Shown here: piece by piece, positions 51,229 to 59,115 of the stretch
Layout: every line of letters starts with the position of its first letter
Position numbering within the stretch: position 1 is the first letter of the stretch
Assembly: GCA_026391795.1 (NCBI GenBank)
Contig: JAPLDI010000045.1
Coordinates: forward strand, 24,778-88,777
Direction: 5' to 3'
DNA: 64,000 nt
Origin: Bacteroidota bacterium
GTDB taxonomy: Bacteria; Bacteroidota; Bacteroidia; Bacteroidales; FEN-979
Position numbers and translations under genes: made by a program
Notes under the pieces: model-generated
The model's input: the letters and a program-made list of their open reading frames with translations, nothing else
What the model was told of the DNA's origin: nothing
The model's database searches: none

Positions 51229-53373
51229 CTAAAAGACAGTTGCAGCATCAACCTTAAGGTTCTTAAAGAGGAACAAGAGTATTAAAGCATCGGTCTCCGT
51301 TCTTTTTTCATAGACCGCCGATCCTTGATGCCCGCCGTTGCCAATTACTTTTAGCAGATAGGGATTTGTTTTATCACCCAGTTCCTGCAACGTAGCCACA
51401 AATTTATAGGAATGAAGCGGCGGCACACGGTCGTCATTATCGGCGGTGATCACCAGGGTAGCTGGATACTTTACTCCTTTTTTAAGGTTGTGCAGCGGGG
51501 AGTAGCTATACAGATTCGAAAAATCCTTCGCATTTGAACTGACGCCATACTCGGATTCCCAATGCGAACCTACTGTGAATTTATCGTACCGGAGCATATC
51601 GTAGACCCCCATTTCCGCCACAACCGCCTTGAATAATTCTGGATGCTGGGTCATTGCAACACCAACGAGAAGCCCTCCATTGGAACCTCCCTGGATTGCA
51701 AGTTTATTGGGAGAAGTATAGTTACTGTCGATCAGGTAACGGGCAGCCGCAATAAAATCATTGAAGCTGTTCATCTTCTTCAGCCTCCTGCCCTCTTCAT
51801 GCCAGGAGGTGCCATTCTCCCCTCCTCCCCTGATGCCCGGAACGGCAAAGATCCCCCCGTTCTCGATCCAGAGAATGGTACTGGGGTCATAGAAAGGAGT
51901 CAGGCTGATACCATACCCGCCATAGCCATACATCCACACCGGATTTTTATCTTTCAGTTTCAGCCCCTTTTTATAGGTAAGGAACATCGGGATTTCAGTA
52001 AGGTCTCCGGATATGTAAGTTACATACTTCGTTTCAAACTGGGTCTGATCAAAGCCGATAAAGGTATTGGTGACAACCTGTGTTTTCAATGTCTGAAGGT
52101 CGAGCAGGTGGACAACGGAGGGGTAATAAAAAGAGCTCACAAAATAATAGATCTCCTTATCACCGGGAGAAATTTCAAATCCCCTGACATAATTCCCAAC
52201 GGGAAACCTGATCTGCTTGATCATCTTGCCTTCCAGGTTGTAAACACACGTCATATACTGACCATTCAGGTAATAGAGACAGATGATCTTTCCATCAGAA
52301 TAACTAACCTGTTTAAGTACATTCTTAAATTGGGGAACGATTTCCCTGTATTCGCTCAGCTCCTGCGTGGGAGTATACAGAAGAATGCGTCCGGTTAGAG
52401 CGTTCAGGTCTGTTTTAACCAGGAATGAACTTCCGACATTATCAATGATTGTGAAATCGTACTTTGCGGATCGCGGAAAGGTTAGCAACGGACGAAGATG
52501 AATACCAGGGAAAGAATCCAGGCTGGCATAGAGCACGGCTTTCTGCAGCGTAGTATCGCTTTTCTTCAGATAGGTGTAAACAATCAGAAATTTTTCATCG
52601 GAAGTCACTGAAAAACCTAACCATTCGTCACCAACCTTTGAAGGAGGTTCAAAAATCAGACGATCGTTCGTTGGATTTTCCCCGAGTTTATGATAATAAA
52701 GTTTGGGATTTGTCATCCGTGCGGTTATCTTATCAGATCCGTTCACAGCATCATAATTTTTATAGAAAAAACCATATCCTTTCCACGAAATATCTGGAAA
52801 CTTTACATTCTTAATAATGTCGGACTGCAATCTTTTACCTTCCATTTCAATGACCCTTAAAGTGCACCAGTCAGCTCCAGACTCCGAAAGTGAAAAAGCG
52901 AGATACCGGCTGTCATGTGAAACCTCAAAATCCTTTATCGAGATTACATCTGTCTTCTTCTCTTTAAAATCTTCAGGATCAACTATTACTGTCGCAATTC
53001 CGTCGAAACTCTTTTGTGAAAACAATACCGGAGGTTTTTTATCATCGTAAATGGAATAATGAAAATAGTAATTGCCATGTTTCATAAACCTTTTTGAAGC
53101 TGACCATCCGTATTGGTTCAGTTTTTCTATGATCCCTGATTTTAGTGAGCGTTTGCCGGATTCATACTGATCGGTGATCGCATTCTCTCTGGCAACCCAG
53201 TCAAGAGTTTTCGGGGAATTGATATCTTCGAGCCAGCGGTAAGGATCCGCAACTTTTGTCCCAAAATAAATATCCACGGAGTCCGACTTCCAGGGTTTAG
53301 GGTAGTCAAAATTACTTTGTGCAGAGAGTGACTGTGAAATAACGACGAGAAAAAGGATGGAAAGTTTCTTCAT
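51229..53373 (-). CDS. Prolyl oligopeptidase family serine peptidase (S9A)
   Basis: 714 residues with signal peptide 'LSILFLVVISQSLSAQ', so exported. N-terminal 'YPKPWKSDSVDIYFGTKVADPYRWLEDINSPKTLDWVARENAIT' is the S9A signature, a beta-propeller follows, and the alpha/beta hydrolase domain has 'YGYGGYGISLTP', nucleophile Ser in 'IQGGSNGGLLVG', Asp in 'ITADNDDRVPPLHSYKF' and His in 'GNGGHQG'. Cleaves after proline in short peptides. It is convergent with hydrogenase operon 1 and lies downstream of the SpoIIE-like gene, with no evident functional link. Confidence 0.93.
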   Translation of the reverse strand: MKKLSILFLVVISQSLSAQSNFDYPKPWKSDSVDIYFGTKVADPYRWLEDINSPKTLDWVARENAITDQYESGKRSLKSGIIEKLNQYGWSASKRFMKHGNYYFHYSIYDDKKPPVLFSQKSFDGIATVIVDPEDFKEKKTDVISIKDFEVSHDSRYLAFSLSESGADWCTLRVIEMEGKRLQSDIIKNVKFPDISWKGYGFFYKNYDAVNGSDKITARMTNPKLYYHKLGENPTNDRLIFEPPSKVGDEWLGFSVTSDEKFLIVYTYLKKSDTTLQKAVLYASLDSFPGIHLRPLLTFPRSAKYDFTIIDNVGSSFLVKTDLNALTGRILLYTPTQELSEYREIVPQFKNVLKQVSYSDGKIICLYYLNGQYMTCVYNLEGKMIKQIRFPVGNYVRGFEISPGDKEIYYFVSSFYYPSVVHLLDLQTLKTQVVTNTFIGFDQTQFETKYVTYISGDLTEIPMFLTYKKGLKLKDKNPVWMYGYGGYGISLTPFYDPSTILWIENGGIFAVPGIRGGGENGTSWHEEGRRLKKMNSFNDFIAAARYLIDSNYTSPNKLAIQGGSNGGLLVGVAMTQHPELFKAVVAEMGVYDMLRYDKFTVGSHWESEYGVSSNAKDFSNLYSYSPLHNLKKGVKYPATLVITADNDDRVPPLHSYKFVATLQELGDKTNPYLLKVIGNGGHQGSAVYEKRTETDALILLFLFKNLKVDAATVF

Positions 53374-53424
53374 TCGGATAGCTTTACATTCGTAGCTTTG
53401 GAAAACCAGAAGTAAATGTAAAGA

Positions 53425-54609
53425 TTAAAAGAATTTCATCGACACTGCTTTCAGGAATTTCTCTTCCAGTACACGGGTAATACGATATACCACGGTGCGC
53501 CTGAGTTCCAGGTCTACCGGAAGTGAAGGATCCTGGTGGGCTTCATTGATCTTGGTTCCGGCAATAAAATGGATCTCATCGGAATCGAGGATCAGTTTAA
53601 CGATCTCATCAGCAGGCCCTTTTCCCAGTTTTGTGGACTGATTGTAGGCTTTCAGGATTTCATTTACTTTGCTCAGCGTCAGGATCCCTTCGGTGATCAG
53701 CTCCACACCCTCCATGTGGGCGACAGGTGGTAACTCGGGGTCGGTGATTACATTGGAATCGATGATCTCCTTTTTCCATTCCCTGGAGATGATGTCGGCG
53801 GTGCTGGCACCGCAAATGATCTTCCTGCCGGTGAATGATTCCAGTACCTGGGCATATTCATGGTCGGTCGATTCTTCCAGCGGTGGACCGGTACAGATCA
53901 TCATTTTGCGCGGTTCGCGAAAATAGATCACGCCGCAGCTCATGTCATCCTTAGGAAAGAACTGATCATTGAGATTGGCCTTGTTGATCACCCTGCCGGC
54001 AAGTTTTACGGCAGAGATATCCTGTTCTTCCTTTATCGAGTCAAAAACAAATCTTGTAAAGATCTCTTCTCCCCATCCCAAAGGAAAGGCTTCACTGCCC
54101 AGCCCTGACTGCACAACGCCATCGGTGCAGAAGACGATCCGGTCCTCTTTCTGAGCCCTGAAATTTGTAGTCATGATCTCCCTTCCCGGATTTTTATCTG
54201 AATCCAGCTCCACAACATTCCAGGCAGGTTCAAAGATTCTTCCCTGGCGGAATACAATTGTCCTTGGATTTTCAAATTCGAGGATCTTCACCTCTCCGTC
54301 GCCTTCGATTTCGATGATGGTAAAGGTGGAATAATTAAGCTTCTTGACCTCATCGAAGGGAAGCGTATTCATGATGGTGTCTGCAATCCGACTGATGTTC
54401 TGGCGCTCTTCCGTGAAACTGGCCGCGAGTGTGGAAGTGAGGATTGCCAGCAGGTTTGCTTTTATTCCATGCCCGAGGCCATCAGACAGTACGATGATGA
54501 ACCTTCCTTCTTCCTTTATTCTTTTCGATAGAAAAACATCGCCGCAAACCCTCTCTTCATTGTGGTTTTTCTGCTGGCAATTGATCTCTATGTAAAATTT
54601 GTCATCCAC
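53425..54609 (-). CDS. SpoIIE/PP2C-type serine phosphatase linked to a sensory hydrogenase
   Basis: About 394 residues if the GTG at 54609 is used (8-bp overlap with the sensor gene's stop); a TTG at 54651 would extend it. PP2C/SpoIIE core: 'EERVCGDVFLSKR', metal-binding 'IVLSDGLGHGIKANLLA', 'DRIVFCTDGVVQSG', 'PKDDMSCGVIYF'. The C-terminal ~150 residues ('MMICTGPPLEESTDHEYAQVLESFTGRKIICGASTADII...') are a separate conserved domain seen with such phosphatases. In HydDB-type classification, phosphatase-linked sensory [FeFe] hydrogenases form a known group, which fits the gene just upstream. Presumably dephosphorylates a Ser/Thr-phosphorylated regulator; target unknown. Confidence 0.85.
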   Translation of the reverse strand: MDDKFYIEINCQQKNHNEERVCGDVFLSKRIKEEGRFIIVLSDGLGHGIKANLLAILTSTLAASFTEERQNISRIADTIMNTLPFDEVKKLNYSTFTIIEIEGDGEVKILEFENPRTIVFRQGRIFEPAWNVVELDSDKNPGREIMTTNFRAQKEDRIVFCTDGVVQSGLGSEAFPLGWGEEIFTRFVFDSIKEEQDISAVKLAGRVINKANLNDQFFPKDDMSCGVIYFREPRKMMICTGPPLEESTDHEYAQVLESFTGRKIICGASTADIISREWKKEIIDSNVITDPELPPVAHMEGVELITEGILTLSKVNEILKAYNQSTKLGKGPADEIVKLILDSDEIHFIAGTKINEAHQDPSLPVDLELRRTVVYRITRVLEEKFLKAVSMKFF

Positions 54610-56485
54610 CGGGTAATGTCTGTTTTCTGGCAGGTGCCTGGTGCGATTCAATCACGGTTTTGAGGATCTTTTCCGTTTTTGCCGCACCTTCGCCAAGGAG
54701 GTATGCAATCTTCTGAACCATATCGAAATTTTCATCGATGGCCTCTGAAAGCCTTCTCAGGATCTGTTCTTTTCTGACTTCAGGTGTGTACATATCACGA
54801 AGGATAGCGCCGGCATATTTATTTTTCCGGATGGGGAAAATCGAAACGCTCAGCGTATTCTCGCCATACTGGATATCCTTACTCTCAATTTCTTCATCTG
54901 AGTTCAGAACATAAGAAAATAATTTGTAAAAGTGAACCGGCAACAACGATTTCAGATCGGCTCCGATGAGGCCCGGAATGACTTCATCGATCATGGCTGC
55001 ATCTTCTCCGAGAATGCGGATAAACGCCTTGTTTGACTGGAGTATCTTCAGGTTTTCATCGATGATGACGACGCCGGATACCAGTTTCTGCAGCATTGCC
55101 GACATGGTTTCGGTAGCCTCTCTTTCAATTTCCTGCTCATGCTTTGTTTTGTCTTCAGATTCCTTCAGTGCAGCTTGTGCAATTGCCAGCTTTTCATTGG
55201 TCGTACGAAGAGATTTAATGTATTCCTGCCTGTTCTGTGTGCTGTAAATGTGGCACATATCGGTAGGGGCCAGTCCCTGTGCGATGGCAGTTGCAAATTC
55301 ACGGCAGGATGTATACCCGCACGACTCACACCCGGTCTCATTCTCAATCTGACCTTCTTTCCCTATCGTACGAAGGATCTCCTTTACCGTTTCTTCTGTC
55401 GGCAAAGGCAAACGCTGATCGTCTTCCCTAAAACGGCGTGACAGATCGAGGGCACTGAAAATTTTCATCTCCTTTTCCCATGCAATCAGGTCGAATTCTT
55501 TCAGTCGTTTGTTGGCATAATCGGTGACCAGTGTCCTTCGCAGGAATTTCTCTCCCCCTGGGGAGGTTCCGGGGCCCATCAGGCAGCCTTCGTTATAAAA
55601 AATATTGAAATGCCGCTGGATCATATCGATGCGTGAATCAAATTCCTTTACGGCATCCAGCATGTTATTCCTGCCTTCGGTAGTGATGATCGTGCCGCTG
55701 AGCAGGTCCTGACTAAGTCCGGCAGCCTGAATGATTCCTTCGCTCAGGGGATAGAGTGAACCTTTATTTCCGAAAGGAGGATCAAACTCGGAAAATTCAA
55801 GCTGGCTTTCGCGGATGTTAAACTCCGTGAACAGCTTGCGCAACTCTACAAAGGTCAGCACAGAATCAACTACTGCATCTCCTTCAAAACGAAGCGCTTC
55901 ATCCTTAGCGGCAATGCAGGGGCCAATAAAAACCACTTTTACATTCTTCCCGTATTTCTTCCGTACCGCCTTTGCAGTGGCGATCATCGGACTGACAATG
56001 GGTGCCAGGTTGTTGATAAGCTCGGGATTGAATTTTTCGATAAAGGAGACCACAGCCGGACAATTGGCCATGATATAATACTTCCCGTGAAAATCTTCCA
56101 GCAGTTTTTTGTACAGGTCAGCAACAAGGTCAACCCCGAAAGAGATTTCATTGACATAGGTAAAACCCAGTTGCTTTATCATCTCCACAAACTTCCGGTA
56201 GTCGGTAATATCATTGAATTCACCTGAAATGCTTGGGTCGCAGATGGCCGCAATCTTTTTTCCGGATGCCAGCAAAGCCTTTGTCTCTTCGACCGAACTA
56301 CGGTAAACAATGGTGGCAGGCGAACAGATTCTGAAGCAGCTGCCGCAGCCAATGCAGCGTTCAGGTAAGATGGAGGGAAATTCCGTTTCCGACTCCACCT
56401 TGATTGCCTTAACGGGGCAGATACGCACGCAGGCATAACAGCGGATGCAATCTTCCTGGAGTATTTTAAAAAGGGGCTCGGTCAT
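54602..56485 (-). CDS. Sensory [FeFe] hydrogenase-like protein with PAS domain (group C type)
   Basis: 627 residues from ATG 56485; a TTG frame start at 56530 overlaps the -7 box and is rejected. Two N-terminal [4Fe-4S] sites ('CIRCYACVRICP', 'CIGCGSCFRIC'), then a shortened H-cluster domain: L1 'ANCPAVV' (C142), L2 'GPCIAAK' (C190), L3 'FYNEGCLMGPG' (C301). The position four before C301, normally a cubane-ligating Cys, is Y297. A 'CESCGYTSC' [4Fe-4S] domain, a coiled coil and a PAS domain (~420-530, 'LVSGVVIIDENLKILQSNKAFIRILG') follow. No kinase. Likely senses H2 or redox state and signals via the adjacent SpoIIE phosphatase. Divergent from operon 2. Confidence 0.88.
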   Translation of the reverse strand: MTEPLFKILQEDCIRCYACVRICPVKAIKVESETEFPSILPERCIGCGSCFRICSPATIVYRSSVEETKALLASGKKIAAICDPSISGEFNDITDYRKFVEMIKQLGFTYVNEISFGVDLVADLYKKLLEDFHGKYYIMANCPAVVSFIEKFNPELINNLAPIVSPMIATAKAVRKKYGKNVKVVFIGPCIAAKDEALRFEGDAVVDSVLTFVELRKLFTEFNIRESQLEFSEFDPPFGNKGSLYPLSEGIIQAAGLSQDLLSGTIITTEGRNNMLDAVKEFDSRIDMIQRHFNIFYNEGCLMGPGTSPGGEKFLRRTLVTDYANKRLKEFDLIAWEKEMKIFSALDLSRRFREDDQRLPLPTEETVKEILRTIGKEGQIENETGCESCGYTSCREFATAIAQGLAPTDMCHIYSTQNRQEYIKSLRTTNEKLAIAQAALKESEDKTKHEQEIEREATETMSAMLQKLVSGVVIIDENLKILQSNKAFIRILGEDAAMIDEVIPGLIGADLKSLLPVHFYKLFSYVLNSDEEIESKDIQYGENTLSVSIFPIRKNKYAGAILRDMYTPEVRKEQILRRLSEAIDENFDMVQKIAYLLGEGAAKTEKILKTVIESHQAPARKQTLPGG

Positions 56486-56527
56486 CTTGGGTTCTTGAAC
56501 AGCAAATAAATACGAACGTTCTACAAG

Positions 56528-56535
56528 CAAAAATA
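56528..56535 (-). promoter_or_regulatory. -7 box TATTTTTG of the sensory hydrogenase gene
   Basis: Minus-strand TATTTTTG fits TAnnTTTG and lies 42 bp before ATG 56485. It overlaps the upstream TTG codon, so that codon cannot be the start. Confidence 0.6.
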
Positions 56536-56607
56536 ATGAATATTACAATGGCACAGATGGATTGCTTTGCAAAGTTATCGAAATATCCAGCTGTTCATTG
56601 TTTAACA

Positions 56608-56625
56608 TTGCTAATATTTTCACAA
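56608..56625 (+). promoter_or_regulatory. Rex-type (or CRP-type) operator upstream of hydrogenase operon 2
   Basis: TTGCTAATATTTTCACAA fits TTGT(G/T)AA-N4-TT(C/A)ACAA at thirteen of fourteen positions. It ends 28 bp before the -7 box at 56654, nearly the same distance as the operator of operon 1 (29 bp). It lies in the divergent gap, so it could also affect the sensor gene. Confidence 0.55.
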
Positions 56626-56653
56626 TAAATTTCAGATTGAAGATATTTTTTCA

Positions 56654-56661
56654 TAATTTTG
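56654..56661 (+). promoter_or_regulatory. -7 box TAATTTTG of hydrogenase operon 2
   Basis: TAATTTTG fits TAnnTTTG and lies 33 bp before ATG 56695. It argues against the in-frame ATG at 56659, which overlaps the box. Confidence 0.6.
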
Positions 56662-56694
56662 TGGAAAGATACAACTAATAAAGAATTCCGGACC

Positions 56695-57159
56695 ATGGAA
56701 GAAACGATTGAAAAAATCCTTCGGAAATACCCGGCTGGAAAGAAAGACAGCCTCATCCCCCTGCTGCAGGATATCCAGCGTGAAGCGGGTCATCTGTCCG
56801 ACAATTCCATTCTTGAAGTAAGCCGTTATATGAACATCCCCCTGAACAAAATATACGGGGTTGCTTCGTTCTACGATCAGTTCAAGTTTCGTAAAAAGGG
56901 CAGGTATCATTTGCAGATCTGCCATGGAACTGCATGCCACATCTACCGTTCTTCTTTGTTCCAGGCTGAGATCGAAAAAACATTACAGGTAAAGGCAGGC
57001 CAAACAACGAAAGACGGGAGATTCAGCCTGGATGTGGTGAATTGTCTTGGCGCATGCAGCAGCGCCCCCACCCTTTTCATCAATGAAACACCCTATGGAA
57101 ATTTAACCCTGGAACATCTTCAGAAGATATTATCCGAAATAAAAGATACCAACGATTAA
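56695..57159 (+). CDS. hydC: [2Fe-2S] NuoE-like subunit HydC, operon 2
   Basis: 154 residues from ATG 56695. Helical part 'DSLIPLLQDIQREAGHLSDNSILEVSRYMNIPLNKIYGVASFYDQF', then the [2Fe-2S] domain with C-x4-C ('CHGTACHI') and C-x3-C ('CLGACSSAP'). Electron-transfer partner of the flavoprotein encoded 4 bp downstream. Only moderately similar to the 50594-51073 copy, so not a recent duplicate. Confidence 0.93.
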   Translation: MEETIEKILRKYPAGKKDSLIPLLQDIQREAGHLSDNSILEVSRYMNIPLNKIYGVASFYDQFKFRKKGRYHLQICHGTACHIYRSSLFQAEIEKTLQVKAGQTTKDGRFSLDVVNCLGACSSAPTLFINETPYGNLTLEHLQKILSEIKDTND

Positions 57160-57163
57160 TAAC

Positions 57164-59107
57164 ATGGACAATCGTACAGAAGAGAAATCCTTTCTTTTGG
57201 AAAAGGTCCTGAAAAACCTGACCGGAGAATACCAGAAGGAACAACTGGATAAGATCAGTTTGTTAAGGCGGGACAAAGTACTTTCACCTGTGATCTACAT
57301 TGGAACCGGATCGTGCGGTATCGTTGCCGGATCCGGAAAAACAACGGAGGCGGTCAGAAAATATCTGGCAGAGAAGAAAATTCCGGCTACGATCATTGAA
57401 TGCGGGTGTATCGGTTATTGCTCTGAAGAACCGATCGTCGATGTCCATCTTCCCGGTAAAGCCCGCATATCTTTCCGGAAAGTCACGGAAGACAAGGTTG
57501 AAAGCATCTTTTCTGCCCTGTTCAGCCATAACGTTGATGAAGATCATGTCCTTGGGCAGTATCGGTCTATACTCTCTGAAGCCTGGGCAAAGGTTCCCTA
57601 CATCGATCAGATCCCCTTTTTCGCACTCCAGAATAAGATAATCCTGAAAAACACGGGGCATCTTTCCCCATTGTCGATCGACGATGCCCTGGCACACGGA
57701 GAATACAGATCCTTTTACAAAACCATCCTCAATTATACCCCTGAGAAAGTCTGTGATATTGTCGAACTCAGCGAGCTGAGGGGACGCGGAGGAGGAGGAT
57801 TTTCCACGGGCAGAAAATGGAAGGTGGCACTTACCACTGCCGGCGACCAGAAATACCTGATCTGCAATGCGGAAGAGAGTGACCCCGGGGCCTTTATGGA
57901 CAGGGCCATCATTGAAGGCGATCCCCACAGGTTACTTGAAGGTATTGCCATTGCCGCTTATGCAATCGGCGCCAGTTATGCCTATATCTACCTCCGTTCC
58001 GATTATCCGCGGGCGCTGACAATCCTTGAAGAAGCCATCCGGCAGGCGAAAGAATATGAGATCCTCGGGCAAAACATATTTGGAAGCGGCTATAACCTGA
58101 ACATTTCCATCAGGCAAAGTGCAGGAGCTTTTGTTTGCGGGGAAGAAACAGCTCTTATACGGAGTCTTGAGGGACAACGAGGGACCCCGTGGGCAAAACC
58201 GCCCTACCCTGCCGAATCAGGACTTTTCGGCCAGCCAACCATTGTTAACAATGTTGAGACCCTTGCAAACATACCCGGGATCATTGAACACGGGCCCTCC
58301 TGGTTCAAAGGAATCGGGACGAAAACAAGCAAAGGAACAAAACTATTCTCCCTCACCGGTAATGTCGAGAACTCAGGATGCATCGAAGTGCCGATGGGAA
58401 CCCTGCTGTCCGATATTGTTCACCGGATCGGAGGGGGTACCAAAGGAGGAAAAAAGCTGAAAGCAGTTCAGATCGGAGGACCCTCGGGTGTTTGTCTTCC
58501 CGCCTCGAACCTCGACGTGGAGATCGGTTATGAATCGTTGCAGACAGTAGGCGCAGCAATTGGATCCGGGGGACTGTCTGTTCTGGATGAGACCGTATGC
58601 ATGGTTGATCTTTCAAGGTATTTTACCGAATTTCTCCAGAAAGAAAGTTGCGGAAAATGCATCATCTGCCGTGAAGGTACTAAACGGATGCTTGAAATAC
58701 TTGACGGGATTACCCGGAGGCCGCGGGAAGAATCCACCCACGAAACACTGGAGAGATTTAAAGGAGTTGTACAGCTGGAGAACCTGGCAGAGGTGCTGAG
58801 GGATACATCCCTCTGCGGACTCGGGCAGAATTCAGCCAACCCGGTGCTGAGCTCACTGAAATGGTTCCGGGAAGAATTTGAGGAGCATATCTTCGACCGA
58901 CGTTGTGCAGCTTCTGTCTGCCGGGATATGAGAACATTCTATATCGAGGTGGACATTTGTAACGGATGTAATGTCTGTCAGAAAAAATGCCCCGAAAATG
59001 CCATTATCGGCGTTGTCAAAGCACCTCACTTCATTGTTGAGAATAAATGCAGCGGGTGCGGGATATGTTTTGAAGTCTGTAAGTTTAACGCAATCATAGT
59101 AAAATAA
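57164..59107 (+). CDS. hydB: NADH-binding flavoprotein subunit HydB, operon 2 (with fused [2Fe-2S] domain)
   Basis: 647 residues. The N-terminal thioredoxin-like [2Fe-2S] domain (~40-130: 'GTGSCGIVAGSGK', 'ECGCIGYCSEEPIVDV') is the counterpart of the separate 46873-47271 gene. The FMN/NAD core has 'LRGRGGGGFSTGRKW', 'CNAEESDPGAFMDRAIIEGDPH' and 'SAGAFVCGEETALIRSLEG'. [4Fe-4S] site 'ESCGKCIICREG', and two C-terminal ferredoxin clusters ('CNGCNVCQKKCP', 'CSGCGICFEVC'). 'NAEESDPG' differs from the usual 'NADEGDPG' (also seen in operon 1). Links the hydrogenase to NAD(H). Confidence 0.95.
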   Translation: MDNRTEEKSFLLEKVLKNLTGEYQKEQLDKISLLRRDKVLSPVIYIGTGSCGIVAGSGKTTEAVRKYLAEKKIPATIIECGCIGYCSEEPIVDVHLPGKARISFRKVTEDKVESIFSALFSHNVDEDHVLGQYRSILSEAWAKVPYIDQIPFFALQNKIILKNTGHLSPLSIDDALAHGEYRSFYKTILNYTPEKVCDIVELSELRGRGGGGFSTGRKWKVALTTAGDQKYLICNAEESDPGAFMDRAIIEGDPHRLLEGIAIAAYAIGASYAYIYLRSDYPRALTILEEAIRQAKEYEILGQNIFGSGYNLNISIRQSAGAFVCGEETALIRSLEGQRGTPWAKPPYPAESGLFGQPTIVNNVETLANIPGIIEHGPSWFKGIGTKTSKGTKLFSLTGNVENSGCIEVPMGTLLSDIVHRIGGGTKGGKKLKAVQIGGPSGVCLPASNLDVEIGYESLQTVGAAIGSGGLSVLDETVCMVDLSRYFTEFLQKESCGKCIICREGTKRMLEILDGITRRPREESTHETLERFKGVVQLENLAEVLRDTSLCGLGQNSANPVLSSLKWFREEFEEHIFDRRCAASVCRDMRTFYIEVDICNGCNVCQKKCPENAIIGVVKAPHFIVENKCSGCGICFEVCKFNAIIVK

Positions 59108-59115
59108 CCCGGCCC

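Noticed and set aside
56486..56530. TTG start extending the sensory hydrogenase by 15 residues
   Set aside because: The TTG overlaps the -7 box; ATG 56485 directly precedes the conserved ferredoxin domain.
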